Counted from the first letter of the stretch, positions 52,640 through 62,080 are shown. The stretch: 64,000 bases of DNA from Flavobacteriales bacterium UBA7468 (GCA_002478565.1 DLPC01000023.1:62001-126000); one strand, 5' to 3'. Notes: a model not told the origin generated them from the sequence alone. Numbers and translations are program-made.

Positions 52640-53095
52640 ATGAAAGCAATAATTAAAACCAACAAAGGAGACATGCATGTCAGTTTCTTCGAAAACGATG
52701 CGCCAAATACAGTCGCAAATTTTGTAAAACTTGCCAAAGATGGTTACTACAATGGCCTCAAGTGGCACCGCGTTATTCCGGATTTTGTCATTCAAGGTGG
52801 CTGCCCAAATACAAGAGAAGGTGCTACAGGAATGCCAGGAACAGGTGGGCCTGGGTATCAAATAGATTGCGAACTCAGTGGTGAAAACCAATACCATGAT
52901 CGCGGTGTTTTATCGATGGCGCATGCAGGAAGAAATACGGGTGGTTCTCAATTTTTTGTTTGTCATTCAAGAAACAATACAGCACACCTTGACCGCAATC
53001 ATACGGTTTTTGGAAAAGTAACTGAGGGTCTTGAGGTCATTGACGCTATTGCTCAAGGCGATAGCATTGAGCAGATTGAAATTATCAACGACTAA
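52640..53095 (+). CDS. cyclophilin-type peptidyl-prolyl isomerase
   Basis: The 151 residues form a minimal cytoplasmic cyclophilin that speeds Xaa-Pro bond isomerisation. Active-site blocks are WHRVIPDFVIQGG (catalytic Arg), MAHAGRNTGGSQFFVCHS and the NHTVFGKVTEGLEVIDAI end. There is no signal peptide. It has its own promoter and is convergent with serA, with stops two bases apart. Confidence 0.93.
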   Translation: MKAIIKTNKGDMHVSFFENDAPNTVANFVKLAKDGYYNGLKWHRVIPDFVIQGGCPNTREGATGMPGTGGPGYQIDCELSGENQYHDRGVLSMAHAGRNTGGSQFFVCHSRNNTAHLDRNHTVFGKVTEGLEVIDAIAQGDSIEQIEIIND

Positions 53096-53097
53096 AA

Positions 53098-54051
53098 CTA
53101 TTGAGCATTCGCAAAAGCGATAATTAGCTCAGCTAGTTCTTCACCGATTCTGTCCTGTGCCTCAAGTGTGGCTGCGCCAATATGTGGGGTACAGGCAATT
53201 TTCGGATGGCTCAAAAGTGCTGCGAGTGGTTGCGGTTCATTCTCGTAAACATCCAGTGCTGCAGCAGCAACTTTACCATCTTCGAGTGCTTTTAAAAGTG
53301 CTTGTTCGTCAATGACTCCTCCACGTGCAGTATTGACAACCCGAACGCCGTTTTTCATGAGTTTGAATTCTTGCTCACCAATGACTGCGCCTCCATTTGG
53401 TTGCTTAGGCACATGTATTGAAATGTAGTCAAGCTGAGGGAGTGCTTCAGGCAGTGAATCTACAACCTTAACAGGAATTTCTATCGTTTGCCCGCCAATT
53501 TTTAAGGTGATTGGCTGTATCCGAGCCCTGCGTTCGATAGCAATAACTTTCATGCCTGCTCCGAGTGCATAAGAAGCCAAACATTGCCCTATGCGACCAA
53601 AACCAATGATACCGAGTGTTTTCCCGCGCAATTCAACACCTTTTGCATATGCTTTTTTAAGCGCTGAGAAGTCACCGGTTTCAATTTCTTTAAAGGAATT
53701 ATTTAGGAAACGAGAGATCGAAAAAAGTTGCCCCATCACTAATTCTGCAACAGATTGAGAAGAAGAAGCAGGTGTATTGATAACGGTGAGGCCTTTTTCT
53801 CTGGCGTAAGCTACGTCGATGTTGTCCATACCAACACCGCCTCTGCCAATGAGTTTCAAGTTCGGGCAAGCGTCAATCACTTCTTGACGAACTGTCGTTG
53901 CACTGCGCACTAAAACAGCATCAAAGCCTTGTTCGTTGATTGCAGAAGCCAATTGAACTTGTTCTACTTTGTCAGTCACCACAATGTGTCCGGCAGCCTC
54001 CAAAAGCGTTTTTCCGAGTGCCGAAATGCCGTCGTTTGCAAGTATTTTCAT
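53098..54051 (-). CDS. serA: D-3-phosphoglycerate dehydrogenase, short form
   Basis: The NAD-dependent enzyme converts 3-phosphoglycerate to 3-phosphohydroxypyruvate, the first step of serine synthesis. The 317 residues include the NAD-binding motif GIIGFGRIGQCLASYALG, the Arg in VVNTARGGVIDEQALL and the catalytic His region CTPHIGAATLEAQDR. It lacks a C-terminal ACT regulatory domain, so it is not expected to be feedback-inhibited by serine in the usual way. It starts three bases after serC, forming a serCA operon. Confidence 0.93.
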   Translation of the reverse strand: MKILANDGISALGKTLLEAAGHIVVTDKVEQVQLASAINEQGFDAVLVRSATTVRQEVIDACPNLKLIGRGGVGMDNIDVAYAREKGLTVINTPASSSQSVAELVMGQLFSISRFLNNSFKEIETGDFSALKKAYAKGVELRGKTLGIIGFGRIGQCLASYALGAGMKVIAIERRARIQPITLKIGGQTIEIPVKVVDSLPEALPQLDYISIHVPKQPNGGAVIGEQEFKLMKNGVRVVNTARGGVIDEQALLKALEDGKVAAAALDVYENEPQPLAALLSHPKIACTPHIGAATLEAQDRIGEELAELIIAFANAQ

Positions 54052-54054
54052 GGC

Positions 54055-55119
54055 TTATCCTTTACGGTTAAATTCTTTCATAACATCTACCAGCACTTGA
54101 ACACTCTCGAGCGGTAAGGCATTGTACAAGGAAGCGCGGTAGCCTCCAACCGAGCGGTGGCCTGGTAAGCCGACAATACCGGCACCTTTCCATAAGGCAT
54201 CGAATTCAGCACCACGACTTTCGTCGGTAAGCGCAAAAGTTACGTTCATCAGAGAGCGGTCCTCTGTGGCAACATTACCTTTAAATGCATCGAGTTGATC
54301 AATGGCATCGTAAAGTAGTTTTGCTTTCGCTTCATTTTTTTGTGCTTGTGCAGCAACTCCGCCATGAGCAAGTAAATGACGCAAATTAAGCATCGCTACA
54401 TAAACGCTGAAAACGGGTGGTGTATTGAGCATTGATTCTTTTTCAACATGCTGCTTGAGGTCGAGGTAAGTAGGTAGGAAATTAGCACTGCTTTTACCCA
54501 AAACTTCATCCTTTACGATGTAAAGCGTGGCTCCAGCGGGGCCTAGATTTTTTTGTGCACCAGCATAGATGAGGTCGTAATCTGCAACATTGATTTCTTG
54601 AGAAAAAATATCTGAAGACATATCGCAGACGAGAGGGTACGTCGTTTGGGGGATTTGTTTGAATTGGGTACCGTAAATGGTGTTGTTACTGGTGAAATGA
54701 ACGTAATCAATGTCGGTAGGGATCGTGTAATTCTTTGGAATATAGCTGAACTGTTGATCTTCTGAGGATGCAAAAACATCAACTTCAATACCCACTTTTT
54801 TGGCTTCTTTGATGGCTCCACTAGCCCAAGTGCCCGTATTGATGTAGCCCGCTTTTCTGTGATCGCGTTGCATGGTAAGTGCAGCAATGGTGAAGCCTAG
54901 CGTTGCGCCCCCTTGTAGGTAAGCTACAGAGTAGCCGGCTGGCACATGAAGTGCTTTTTTTACGAGATCAAGTGCTTCGTCCATGACGGCTACAAAATCT
55001 TTGTGTCGGTGCGAGACTTCGAGGATAGATAGCCCGTTGAAATCAAGCACTGCAGCTGCGGCTTGTTCGAATACTTCTTGTGGTAAAATGCAGGGACCTG
55101 CGCCAAAATTGTGTTTCAT
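54055..55119 (-). CDS. serC: phosphoserine aminotransferase
   Basis: This PLP enzyme converts 3-phosphohydroxypyruvate and glutamate to phosphoserine. The 354 residues match the SerC family: HNFGAGPCILPQEV, YLQGGATLGF, and the PLP lysine in LIYAGAQKNLGPAGATLYIV, then NTPPVFSVYVAML and the C-terminal GLPGHRSVGGYRASLYNALP. The ATG at 55119 is used; the longer frame has no support. It is the first gene of the serCA operon. The phosphatase SerB is not in the window. Confidence 0.96.
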   Translation of the reverse strand: MKHNFGAGPCILPQEVFEQAAAAVLDFNGLSILEVSHRHKDFVAVMDEALDLVKKALHVPAGYSVAYLQGGATLGFTIAALTMQRDHRKAGYINTGTWASGAIKEAKKVGIEVDVFASSEDQQFSYIPKNYTIPTDIDYVHFTSNNTIYGTQFKQIPQTTYPLVCDMSSDIFSQEINVADYDLIYAGAQKNLGPAGATLYIVKDEVLGKSSANFLPTYLDLKQHVEKESMLNTPPVFSVYVAMLNLRHLLAHGGVAAQAQKNEAKAKLLYDAIDQLDAFKGNVATEDRSLMNVTFALTDESRGAEFDALWKGAGIVGLPGHRSVGGYRASLYNALPLESVQVLVDVMKEFNRKG

Positions 55120-55159
55120 GTCGATTGTTATACTGTGTGTTTTACTCTGCAAAGGTGCA

Positions 55160-55187
55160 AAAAAAAAGAGCTGCGGATGCAGCTCTT
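55160..55187 (-). terminator. terminator of the bTHX gene
   Basis: AGAGCTGC and GCAGCTCT form the stem around a four-base loop, followed on the minus strand by a T-run. It lies six bases after the bTHX stop and just upstream of serC. Confidence 0.88.
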
Positions 55188-55192
55188 AAAAA

Positions 55193-55387
55193 TCATTTTG
55201 TTGTTTTTGTACTTGGCTTTTTGGCAGCAGGTTTTTTGGCAGCTGCTTTCGGTTTGGCCTCTTTTACATCTTTTACTTTTTTAGCTTTCGGAGCAGGCAT
55301 GACAGTTTCCTCTTTGCGTTTTCTGGTTTTGCCATAAGAGCCCATTGCTCGTTTTCCTTTGGTCGTTTTTTTGTCTCCTTTTCCCAT
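55193..55387 (-). CDS. small ribosomal subunit protein bTHX with extended tail
   Basis: The first ~24 residues (MGKGDKKTTKGKRAMGSYGK) match the Thx peptide that sits in the head of the 30S subunit. The ATG at 55387 gives this start directly. The protein then continues for ~40 residues of Lys, Ala and Pro (AAAKKPAAKKPSTK), a low-complexity basic extension that probably binds rRNA non-specifically. It is followed directly by its own terminator. Confidence 0.9.
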   Translation of the reverse strand: MGKGDKKTTKGKRAMGSYGKTRKRKEETVMPAPKAKKVKDVKEAKPKAAAKKPAAKKPSTKTTK

Positions 55388-55420
55388 AAGTAGTTGTTTA
55401 TGTTCAGTATACAACCAAAG

Positions 55421-56104
55421 TTAAAAATCTTTTTGAAATTCTAATCTATATTTTTCGGCAAGTGCAGGCCCTCCATTTAAAATTTTTTCACACCAACTTA
55501 TCTTGAGCTCAGTTTGTGCTTCTTGACTCAAGATGAAGGGCAAATTTTCTTGAATCATTCGGGTGCGCACTGCGCTCATGAGAATTGCAGCGGAAACAGA
55601 TACATTGTAGCTTTCAGTAAAACCGTGCATCGGTATTTTGACAAAGTAATCAGCTTCTTTCACAAGTTCCGCTGAAATACCGTGTTTTTCAGCGCCAAAG
55701 AAGAGTGCAAAAGGCTCGTTAAGTGGTAGATTTTGTGGTTGATAGGCATCTTTGTGTGGGGTTGTAGCAACAATGCGGTATCCATTCTGACGCAAATGTT
55801 TGATGCAATCTAAAACGGGTTCAGGTTCTTGTTGGTGCTGAATAACATCTAGCCAACGGGCAGCACCAAGCGCAATGTCTCTTTGGAATTCATACCTGTT
55901 ATTTTTTTCTATGAGGTGTAATTCTTGAAAGCCCAAACAATCCATGCTGCGCATCACAGCAGAAGCATTGTGGTCTTGCTGAATGTTCTCAAGTGCGATG
56001 ATCATATGCTTGCTTCGTTGTGCGGCTATTTTTTCAAATAGTTCGACCTTATTTGGGGTGATAATTTTGTAAAATTCGCTTAAAACGTAGTCATTTTGGG
56101 TCAT
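55421..56104 (-). CDS. TrmH-type SPOUT RNA 2'-O-methyltransferase
   Basis: The 227 residues show the SPOUT motifs: ALENIQQDHNASAVMRSMD (motif 1), FALFFGAEKHGISAELV (motif 2) and SYNVSVSAAILMS (motif 3), which form the SAM-binding trefoil knot. The nearest known function is tRNA Gm18 methylation by TrmH; rRNA targets are possible. It is the third gene of an operon, two bases after the GNAT gene. Confidence 0.86.
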   Translation of the reverse strand: MTQNDYVLSEFYKIITPNKVELFEKIAAQRSKHMIIALENIQQDHNASAVMRSMDCLGFQELHLIEKNNRYEFQRDIALGAARWLDVIQHQQEPEPVLDCIKHLRQNGYRIVATTPHKDAYQPQNLPLNEPFALFFGAEKHGISAELVKEADYFVKIPMHGFTESYNVSVSAAILMSAVRTRMIQENLPFILSQEAQTELKISWCEKILNGGPALAEKYRLEFQKDF

Positions 56105-56106
56105 GC

Positions 56107-56535
56107 TTAAAGATCTTTTGACATTAAATGGTGTTGGATTTCTCCGAACAATAAATGAGATTTTTCAAGGTATTGATATCCGAGCTTTGAATAGAATTCA
56201 AGGGCATTTGCTCTGGCGTGTAAAATCATCTGTTTAAATTGATTGTCTCTGGCTTTTTCTTCTGCATGTTGCATAAGTAATCGGCCTATACCTAAACCTT
56301 GCGCATTTTCTGCTACTGCCATGAATCTAATTTGACCAGTTTGTGCACCGCAGCTGTCCAAGCGAACCACACCAATAATTTCTTGTTGCTCATTGAAATA
56401 GGCAAAGTGCATGTGTGCGCCTTCATCTGGTGTTTTTTCGGAGCCTTGTGGCTGCCCCCAAGGCGCCCTGAGTATTTTAAATCGCAATTGGAAATAGGCG
56501 TCCCATTCGGCTGGTGTTTCAGGTGTTCGAATCAT
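56107..56535 (-). CDS. GNAT family N-acetyltransferase
   Basis: The 142 residues form a GNAT domain with the acetyl-CoA loop in GLGIGRLLMQHAEEKA and the C-terminal Tyr region ALEFYSKLGYQY. The N-terminus (RFKILRAPWGQPQGSE) is typical of the ElaA/YjdJ-like branch. The substrate is unknown. The ATG at 56535 overlaps the upstream CoA transferase gene by 17 bases in another frame. Confidence 0.82.
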   Translation of the reverse strand: MIRTPETPAEWDAYFQLRFKILRAPWGQPQGSEKTPDEGAHMHFAYFNEQQEIIGVVRLDSCGAQTGQIRFMAVAENAQGLGIGRLLMQHAEEKARDNQFKQMILHARANALEFYSKLGYQYLEKSHLLFGEIQHHLMSKDL

Positions 56536-57595
56536 GGATTTGAAAAGCAATTTGAGTGACTCTTTTGGTGTGTTGCGTACCAATTTGTTCGGATCGTACT
56601 AGTTTTTGAGCGGCATCCTCTGTAAAGACTTCATCTAGAGCCTTGATTTGGGCAACCGGAACATTTAATTCAATCAAGGAACTGCAGATCTCCGAGCAAG
56701 TTTTTTGAGCAATAACTGGTTCTAACAAATCAAAGAGGGTTGTTCTATTTTTAACCCGCTCGATATTCACTGAAAATTGGGGGTCAGTAGCAAGTTCTGC
56801 AAGGCCAAGGAAATTCACCAGTTTTTCAAAATGCTGATCCGATCCAATTGCAAATGTGATTTGTTTGGCATCTTTGGTTCGAAAAATTTCACCGTAAGGG
56901 GCAATATTTGGATGTAGACTACCAATTCTCTTCGGAATATGACCAGCCATGAGGTAGTTCGACGCCTGATTAGCTAGGCTACAGATGGCTGCGTCATACA
57001 AGGACACGCTCACAAGTTGACCGTATTTTTGTTTTTGCAGGAGCGCTAGGAGCAAGCCTTCTTTTAATTGATGAGCTGCTAGCACATCGATGAGCGCTAC
57101 TGGCATTTTGGTTGGTTCACTATTAGGGTTCCCATTCATGGACATAAAGCCTGTTTCCGCCTGCAAGATGAGGTCGTAAGCAATTCGGTCTGTGTCCGAA
57201 CCAAACCCCGTGATTTTTCCGATGATCAGCCCTGGCTTGTGTTCCCACAATGTTTGCTCATCGAGTTTTAACTTGACGTCATCACCTTTTTTGAAGTTCA
57301 TTAAAACGATGTCTGTATCGGCTAACTCCTTTAAGAAAATAGAATAGTCTTTAGGGTCTTGAAAATTGAGTTTGCGTTTTTCTTTTTGGTAATTGACACT
57401 CGAATAATAAGCACTTTGCTGGCTTAGGTTTTGTTCGTTGGGCAAGCGCCAAGAATTGGTGACGTCACCAAAAACAGGATGTTCAATTTTAAGCACTTGT
57501 GCACCTAATTCGGCGAAAAATGTACCTACCGATGGCCCTGCAAGCACCGTCGATAAATCAAGGATTTTTAATTCGTGTATCTGCTTTGGTTGCAT
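56519..57595 (-). CDS. CoA transferase of the CaiB/BaiF family (family III)
   Basis: The 358 residues match family III CoA transferases and alpha-methylacyl-CoA racemases. The N-terminus is ILDLSTVLAGPSVGTFFAEL, then KIEHPVFGD. The middle YDLILQAETGFMSMNG and the catalytic Asp in MPVALIDVLAAHQL are present. It moves CoA between carboxylic acids or racemises 2-methylacyl-CoA; the substrate is unknown. It is the first gene of a three-gene operon with GNAT and TrmH. Confidence 0.86.
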   Translation of the reverse strand: MQPKQIHELKILDLSTVLAGPSVGTFFAELGAQVLKIEHPVFGDVTNSWRLPNEQNLSQQSAYYSSVNYQKEKRKLNFQDPKDYSIFLKELADTDIVLMNFKKGDDVKLKLDEQTLWEHKPGLIIGKITGFGSDTDRIAYDLILQAETGFMSMNGNPNSEPTKMPVALIDVLAAHQLKEGLLLALLQKQKYGQLVSVSLYDAAICSLANQASNYLMAGHIPKRIGSLHPNIAPYGEIFRTKDAKQITFAIGSDQHFEKLVNFLGLAELATDPQFSVNIERVKNRTTLFDLLEPVIAQKTCSEICSSLIELNVPVAQIKALDEVFTEDAAQKLVRSEQIGTQHTKRVTQIAFQIHDSNT

Positions 57596-57722
57596 GACAC
57601 AAAATTAAGTTTTTTAGTTTCTTGATAATGGTTTGACAAGAAAGACCATTTTTTCTTTAAAAAATTGAACTACAAACTATATTTTTTAGCAAACAGAGCA
57701 AGCTGAAATAGTTTTAAATCCG

Positions 57723-57730
57723 TAAATTTG
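57723..57730 (+). promoter_or_regulatory. -7 element (TAAATTTG) for the aconitase gene
   Basis: It is an exact TAnnTTTG match, 29 bases before the aconitase ATG. Confidence 0.5.
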
Positions 57731-57759
57731 AGGCGCATTAAAATTCACAAAATCGCATT

Positions 57760-60027
57760 ATGAAAGTTTTTGACCTCGACATGATTCAACGCGTATATGA
57801 GCGTTACCCTGCTCGTATTGCTGCAGCCCGTAAAGTAGTTGGCCGCCCCCTTACTTTATCTGAGAAAATTCTTTACGCCCACTTGTGGGAAGGAGAGGCT
57901 TCGGCTGCCTACGAACGAGGCAAATCTTATGTTGATTTTGCTCCAGATCGCGTTGCGATGCAAGATGCTACAGCCCAAATGGCCTTGTTGCAATTTATGC
58001 AAGCGGGTAAAAAACGCGTAGCAGTTCCTTCAACTGTTCATGCAGATCACCTTATTCAAGCTAAAGTGGGTGCGAGCAAAGATTTGCAAGAATCACTCAA
58101 CCAAAACAACGAAGTATTCAACTTCTTGTCCTCTATTTCCAACAAATATGGCATTGGATTCTGGAAACCAGGAGCTGGGATCATTCACCAAGTTGTCCTA
58201 GAAAATTATGCTTTCCCTGGTGGAATGATGATTGGTACAGACTCACACACCGTAAATGCAGGTGGCCTCGGAATGGTTGCTATTGGTGTTGGTGGTGCAG
58301 ATGCTGTAGATGTCATGGCCGGAATGGCCTGGGAATTGAAGTTTCCTAAGCTTATTGGTGTTAAATTGACCGGTAAACTCAACGGCTGGACTTCCGCCAA
58401 AGACGTCATCTTAAAAGTGGCAGACATCCTTACGGTTAAAGGAGGGACGGGTGCCATTGTTGAATATTTTGGAGAAGGAGCACTTTCTCTTTCCTGTACG
58501 GGTAAAGGAACCATATGTAACATGGGTGCCGAAATTGGCGCAACTACCTCTACTTTTGGTTACGACGAATCTATGCGTCGTTACCTGATTGCTACAGGGC
58601 GAGAAGAAGTTGTTAAAGCTGCTGACGCTATTGCCGAACATCTTACAGGAGACCAAGAAGTTTATGCCGAGCCAGAAAAATATTTTGATCAACTTATAGA
58701 AATCAACCTCAGCGAACTTGAGCCTCATGTCAATGGCCCATTCACGCCAGACCGCGGAACGCCAGTTTCAAAAATGAGAGCTGAAGCAACTGCCAACGGT
58801 TGGCCACTCAAAGTGGAGTGGGGTCTGATTGGTTCATGTACCAACTCATCTTACGAAGACCTCGCTCGTGCGGCTTCTATTGTCAAACAAGCTGTTGCAG
58901 CTGGTATCACACCAAAAGCCGAATTCGGTATCAACCCGGGTTCTGAGCAAGTGCGTTTCACTGCAGAACGCGATGGAATTCTTGCTGAATTCGAAAAAAT
59001 GGGCACCAAAGTATTTACAAATGCTTGTGGACCTTGTATTGGCCAATGGGCTCGCGAAGGTGCTGAAAAACAAGAGAAAAATACCATCGTACATTCATTC
59101 AACCGTAACTTCTCCAAAAGAGCAGATGGTAATCCAAATACGCATGCATTTGTAACAAGTCCAGAAATGGTTGCTGCTTTGGCAATTGCCGGAGACCTCG
59201 GTTTCAATCCACTTACCGACACCCTTACCAATGACAAAGGCGAGCAAATAAAATTGCAAGCACCAGCTGGTGATGAACTTCCAACAAGAGGTTTTGCAGT
59301 TGAAGACAACGGTTACCAAGCCCCTGCAGCAGATGGAAGTAATGTAGAAATCGCAGTTGCACCAGATTCACAGCGTCTACAACTTCTTGAAAATTTCCCT
59401 GCTTGGGATGGTCAAAATATCAACGCAGCACGCCTACTCATCAAAGCAAAAGGCAAATGTACCACAGATCACATTTCTATGGCAGGTCCTTGGTTGCGTT
59501 ACCGTGGTCACCTCGACAACATTTCTAATAATATGCTTATAGGTGCAGAAAATGCATTCAACGGTGAAGCCAATAAAGTTAAAAATCAATTGACGGGTGA
59601 ATACGGTGAAGTACCAGCAGTTCAGCGCGCTTACAAAGCGGCAGGTGTTCCTTCAATTGTTGTAGGTGATCACAATTATGGTGAAGGTTCTTCACGCGAA
59701 CATGCAGCAATGGAGCCGCGTCATTTAGGTGTTCGTGCTGTTTTGGTTAAATCTTTTGCCCGTATCCACGAAACCAACCTCAAGAAACAAGGGATGTTGG
59801 CCTTGACATTTATCAACGAAGCAGACTACGATAAAATTCAAGAAGATGACACCTTTGATTTCACTGACCTCAAAGATTTTGCGCCAGAAAAACCACTTAC
59901 TATTGCCATTACGCACAGTAACGGTACTACAGAGCAAATTCAGGTGCAACATACATACAATGCCTCACAAATTGAATGGTTTAGAGCTGGTTCAGCCTTG
60001 AACTTGATTAAAATGATGGAAGCATAA
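57760..60027 (+). CDS. aconitate hydratase, mitochondrial-type
   Basis: This TCA-cycle enzyme isomerises citrate and isocitrate. The 755 residues contain the [4Fe-4S] cysteines in GLIGSCTNSSYEDL and NACGPCIGQW, the IGTDSHTVNAGGLGM substrate loop and GDHNYGEGSSREHAA in the swivelling domain. The length and ARKVVGRPLTLSEKILYAHL at the start fit the mitochondrial-type aconitase common in Bacteroidetes, not AcnB. The beta-barrel gene starts two bases after the stop and is probably cotranscribed. Confidence 0.95.
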   Translation: MKVFDLDMIQRVYERYPARIAAARKVVGRPLTLSEKILYAHLWEGEASAAYERGKSYVDFAPDRVAMQDATAQMALLQFMQAGKKRVAVPSTVHADHLIQAKVGASKDLQESLNQNNEVFNFLSSISNKYGIGFWKPGAGIIHQVVLENYAFPGGMMIGTDSHTVNAGGLGMVAIGVGGADAVDVMAGMAWELKFPKLIGVKLTGKLNGWTSAKDVILKVADILTVKGGTGAIVEYFGEGALSLSCTGKGTICNMGAEIGATTSTFGYDESMRRYLIATGREEVVKAADAIAEHLTGDQEVYAEPEKYFDQLIEINLSELEPHVNGPFTPDRGTPVSKMRAEATANGWPLKVEWGLIGSCTNSSYEDLARAASIVKQAVAAGITPKAEFGINPGSEQVRFTAERDGILAEFEKMGTKVFTNACGPCIGQWAREGAEKQEKNTIVHSFNRNFSKRADGNPNTHAFVTSPEMVAALAIAGDLGFNPLTDTLTNDKGEQIKLQAPAGDELPTRGFAVEDNGYQAPAADGSNVEIAVAPDSQRLQLLENFPAWDGQNINAARLLIKAKGKCTTDHISMAGPWLRYRGHLDNISNNMLIGAENAFNGEANKVKNQLTGEYGEVPAVQRAYKAAGVPSIVVGDHNYGEGSSREHAAMEPRHLGVRAVLVKSFARIHETNLKKQGMLALTFINEADYDKIQEDDTFDFTDLKDFAPEKPLTIAITHSNGTTEQIQVQHTYNASQIEWFRAGSALNLIKMMEA

Positions 60028-60028
60028 T

Positions 60029-60652
60029 ATGAAATCAATATTATTCATTGCTTTTTTGAGCCTGTTCTCCCTTGGAGTTCAGGCTCAATCTTTGTTTAGG
60101 GGAAACTTTATGGTGAGCCCTTACTTAGGATATCCAAATTTATTGAGATTAGGAATGGAAATCAATGAAGGTATTCCAAGTGGGATCAATGTCAATTATA
60201 ATGGCTTAGCACCTTCTGGTTTGCGCCTCATGTATATGGTGGGCGATGATTTCAGTATTGGTATGGATTTCATTTATACTCAAGCCAGTGCAGCTTATTC
60301 AAAAGTAGACACCTCTTTTTTCAATAATCAGTGGAATTACGAGACCAACAATTATTACATCAACAAAAAAAGATTTCGTCCGCAATTTCGTTGCAATTTC
60401 CATTTAGGTGCACTCGATCCCAACCTTGACCAATATATAGGTTTAGCCGTGGGTGGCAACATGCGTTGGAGAAATGTTTATGTGAATGATAGTTTGGTAA
60501 GTTCTGCTCCTAATGCACTGGACTTTGTGATTCCAGTTTCGTTCAGAATTTGCTACGGTTTTCAGTACTTCATCAATTACAATTTGGCACTCAGCGGAGA
60601 ATTGGGCATCGGTGGCCCTATTGTTCAAGGAGGACTGACCTATAGATTTTGA
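60029..60652 (+). CDS. predicted outer-membrane beta-barrel protein, unknown function
   Basis: The 207 residues have a signal peptide (MKSILFIAFLSLFSLGVQAQ) followed by alternating strands rich in Gly and aromatic residues (FMVSPYLGYPNLLRLGMEIN, GLRLMYMVGDDFSIGMDF) and end with GGLTYRF, a terminal aromatic residue typical of BAM-inserted barrels. No specific family is recognised. The start is two bases after the aconitase stop, so translation may be coupled. Confidence 0.68.
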   Translation: MKSILFIAFLSLFSLGVQAQSLFRGNFMVSPYLGYPNLLRLGMEINEGIPSGINVNYNGLAPSGLRLMYMVGDDFSIGMDFIYTQASAAYSKVDTSFFNNQWNYETNNYYINKKRFRPQFRCNFHLGALDPNLDQYIGLAVGGNMRWRNVYVNDSLVSSAPNALDFVIPVSFRICYGFQYFINYNLALSGELGIGGPIVQGGLTYRF

Positions 60653-60703
60653 GAAACAAACAGTACTCTGATAAGTTAGAACAATGAAGCAGTTTATCTA
60701 AAA

Positions 60704-60734
60704 TAAAAAAGCCCTCATTATGAGGGCTTTTTAT
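60704..60734. terminator. bidirectional terminator between the barrel gene and ahcY
   Basis: The stem AAAAAGCCCTCA/TGAGGGCTTTTT has a three-base loop and A- and T-runs on each side. It lies between convergent genes. Confidence 0.9.
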
Positions 60735-60753
60735 TTGATGTGAATCAGTATTT

Positions 60754-62046
60754 TTAGTAACGATAGTGTTCTGATTTGAAAGGTCCTTCAACCGTTACAC
60801 CAATGTAAGCAGCTTGATCTTCAGATAAAGTTTCAAGTTCTACACCAATTTTGGAGAGGTGCAAACGCGCCACTTTTTCATCGAGATGCTTTGGTAGTGT
60901 GTAGACATCATTTTCATATTTATCTGAATGGTTCCAAAGTTCGATCTGAGCCAAAGTTTGGTTAGTGAAAGAGTTGGACATGACAAAAGAAGGATGTCCT
61001 GTTGCACAACCAAGGTTTACTAAACGACCTTCTGCCAATACGATGATGTCTTTTCCTTTGACGTCGTAAAGATCTACTTGCGGTTTGATCTCCATTTTAG
61101 ATTGGCCATAATTGGCATTCAACCAAGCCATATCAATTTCGTTATCGAAGTGGCCAATGTTACAAACAATCGTTTTGTCTTTCATGGCCTCAAAATGACG
61201 TCCGACCACGATATTTTTATTTCCTGTTGCAGTAACAATAATATCGGCTAAGTGAATCACTTTATCAAGTGGTTTGACTTCAAAACCATCCATTGCTGCC
61301 TGAAGTGCACAAATAGGGTCAATTTCAGTAACAATGACACGAGCACCTGCGCCTTGAAGCGATGCTGCTGAACCTTTACCAACATCTCCGTAGCCACAAA
61401 CAATTGCTACTTTACCGGCCATCATGACATCTGTTGCACGACGAATGGCATCAACCAATGATTCTTTACAACCATATTTGTTATCAAATTTAGATTTAGT
61501 AACGGAGTCGTTGACATTGATCGCAGGCATCACAAGAGTGCCATTTTTCTTGCGTTCATATAAACGGTGTACACCAGTGGTAGTCTCTTCAGATAAACCT
61601 TTGATGTCTTTGGTTAGTTCTGGGAAACGGTCAAATACCATATTGGTGAGGTCTCCACCGTCATCGAGGATCATATTGAGTGGCTTTCCTCCTTCGAATG
61701 CAAATAAAGTTTGCTCTATGCACCAATCAAATTCTTCTTCGTTCATGCCTTTCCAAGCAAAAACAGGAATGCCAGCAGCAGCAATGGCAGCAGCGGCATG
61801 GTCTTGGGTAGAAAAAATGTTACAAGAAGACCATGTAACTTCGGCGCCTAATTCAACGAGTGTTTCGATGAGTACAGCAGTTTGGATGGTCATGTGCAAA
61901 CAACCTGCAACTCGCGCACCTGCTAGTGGTTTAGTTGAGCCATATTCAGCGCGCAGCGCCATCAAACCTGGCATTTCAGCTTCGGCTAATTTAATTTCTT
62001 TACGGCCCCAATCTGCGAGGCTGATGTCTTTTACTTTATAATTCAT
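60754..62046 (-). CDS. ahcY: adenosylhomocysteinase
   Basis: This NAD-dependent enzyme splits S-adenosylhomocysteine into adenosine and homocysteine in the methyl cycle. The 430 residues contain the substrate loop GCLHMTIQTAVLIETLVELG, WSSCNIFSTQDHAAAAIA, VNDSVTKSKFDNKYGC and the NAD motif VCGYGDVGKGSAASLQG. The C-terminal KSEHYRY is the conserved cofactor-binding end. The ATG at 62046 is chosen over a longer frame, consistent with the -7 element at 62081-62088. Confidence 0.97.
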   Translation of the reverse strand: MNYKVKDISLADWGRKEIKLAEAEMPGLMALRAEYGSTKPLAGARVAGCLHMTIQTAVLIETLVELGAEVTWSSCNIFSTQDHAAAAIAAAGIPVFAWKGMNEEEFDWCIEQTLFAFEGGKPLNMILDDGGDLTNMVFDRFPELTKDIKGLSEETTTGVHRLYERKKNGTLVMPAINVNDSVTKSKFDNKYGCKESLVDAIRRATDVMMAGKVAIVCGYGDVGKGSAASLQGAGARVIVTEIDPICALQAAMDGFEVKPLDKVIHLADIIVTATGNKNIVVGRHFEAMKDKTIVCNIGHFDNEIDMAWLNANYGQSKMEIKPQVDLYDVKGKDIIVLAEGRLVNLGCATGHPSFVMSNSFTNQTLAQIELWNHSDKYENDVYTLPKHLDEKVARLHLSKIGVELETLSEDQAAYIGVTVEGPFKSEHYRY

Positions 62047-62080
62047 GAGTTCAATTTGCTTAATTCTTTTTTTTGCACTG

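Noticed and set aside
61424..62041. 205-residue open frame on the + strand opposite ahcY
   Set aside because: It lies fully inside ahcY in the antisense direction, is rich in Ser, Met and Ala without recognisable motifs, and has no promoter element. It is a shadow of a well-conserved gene.
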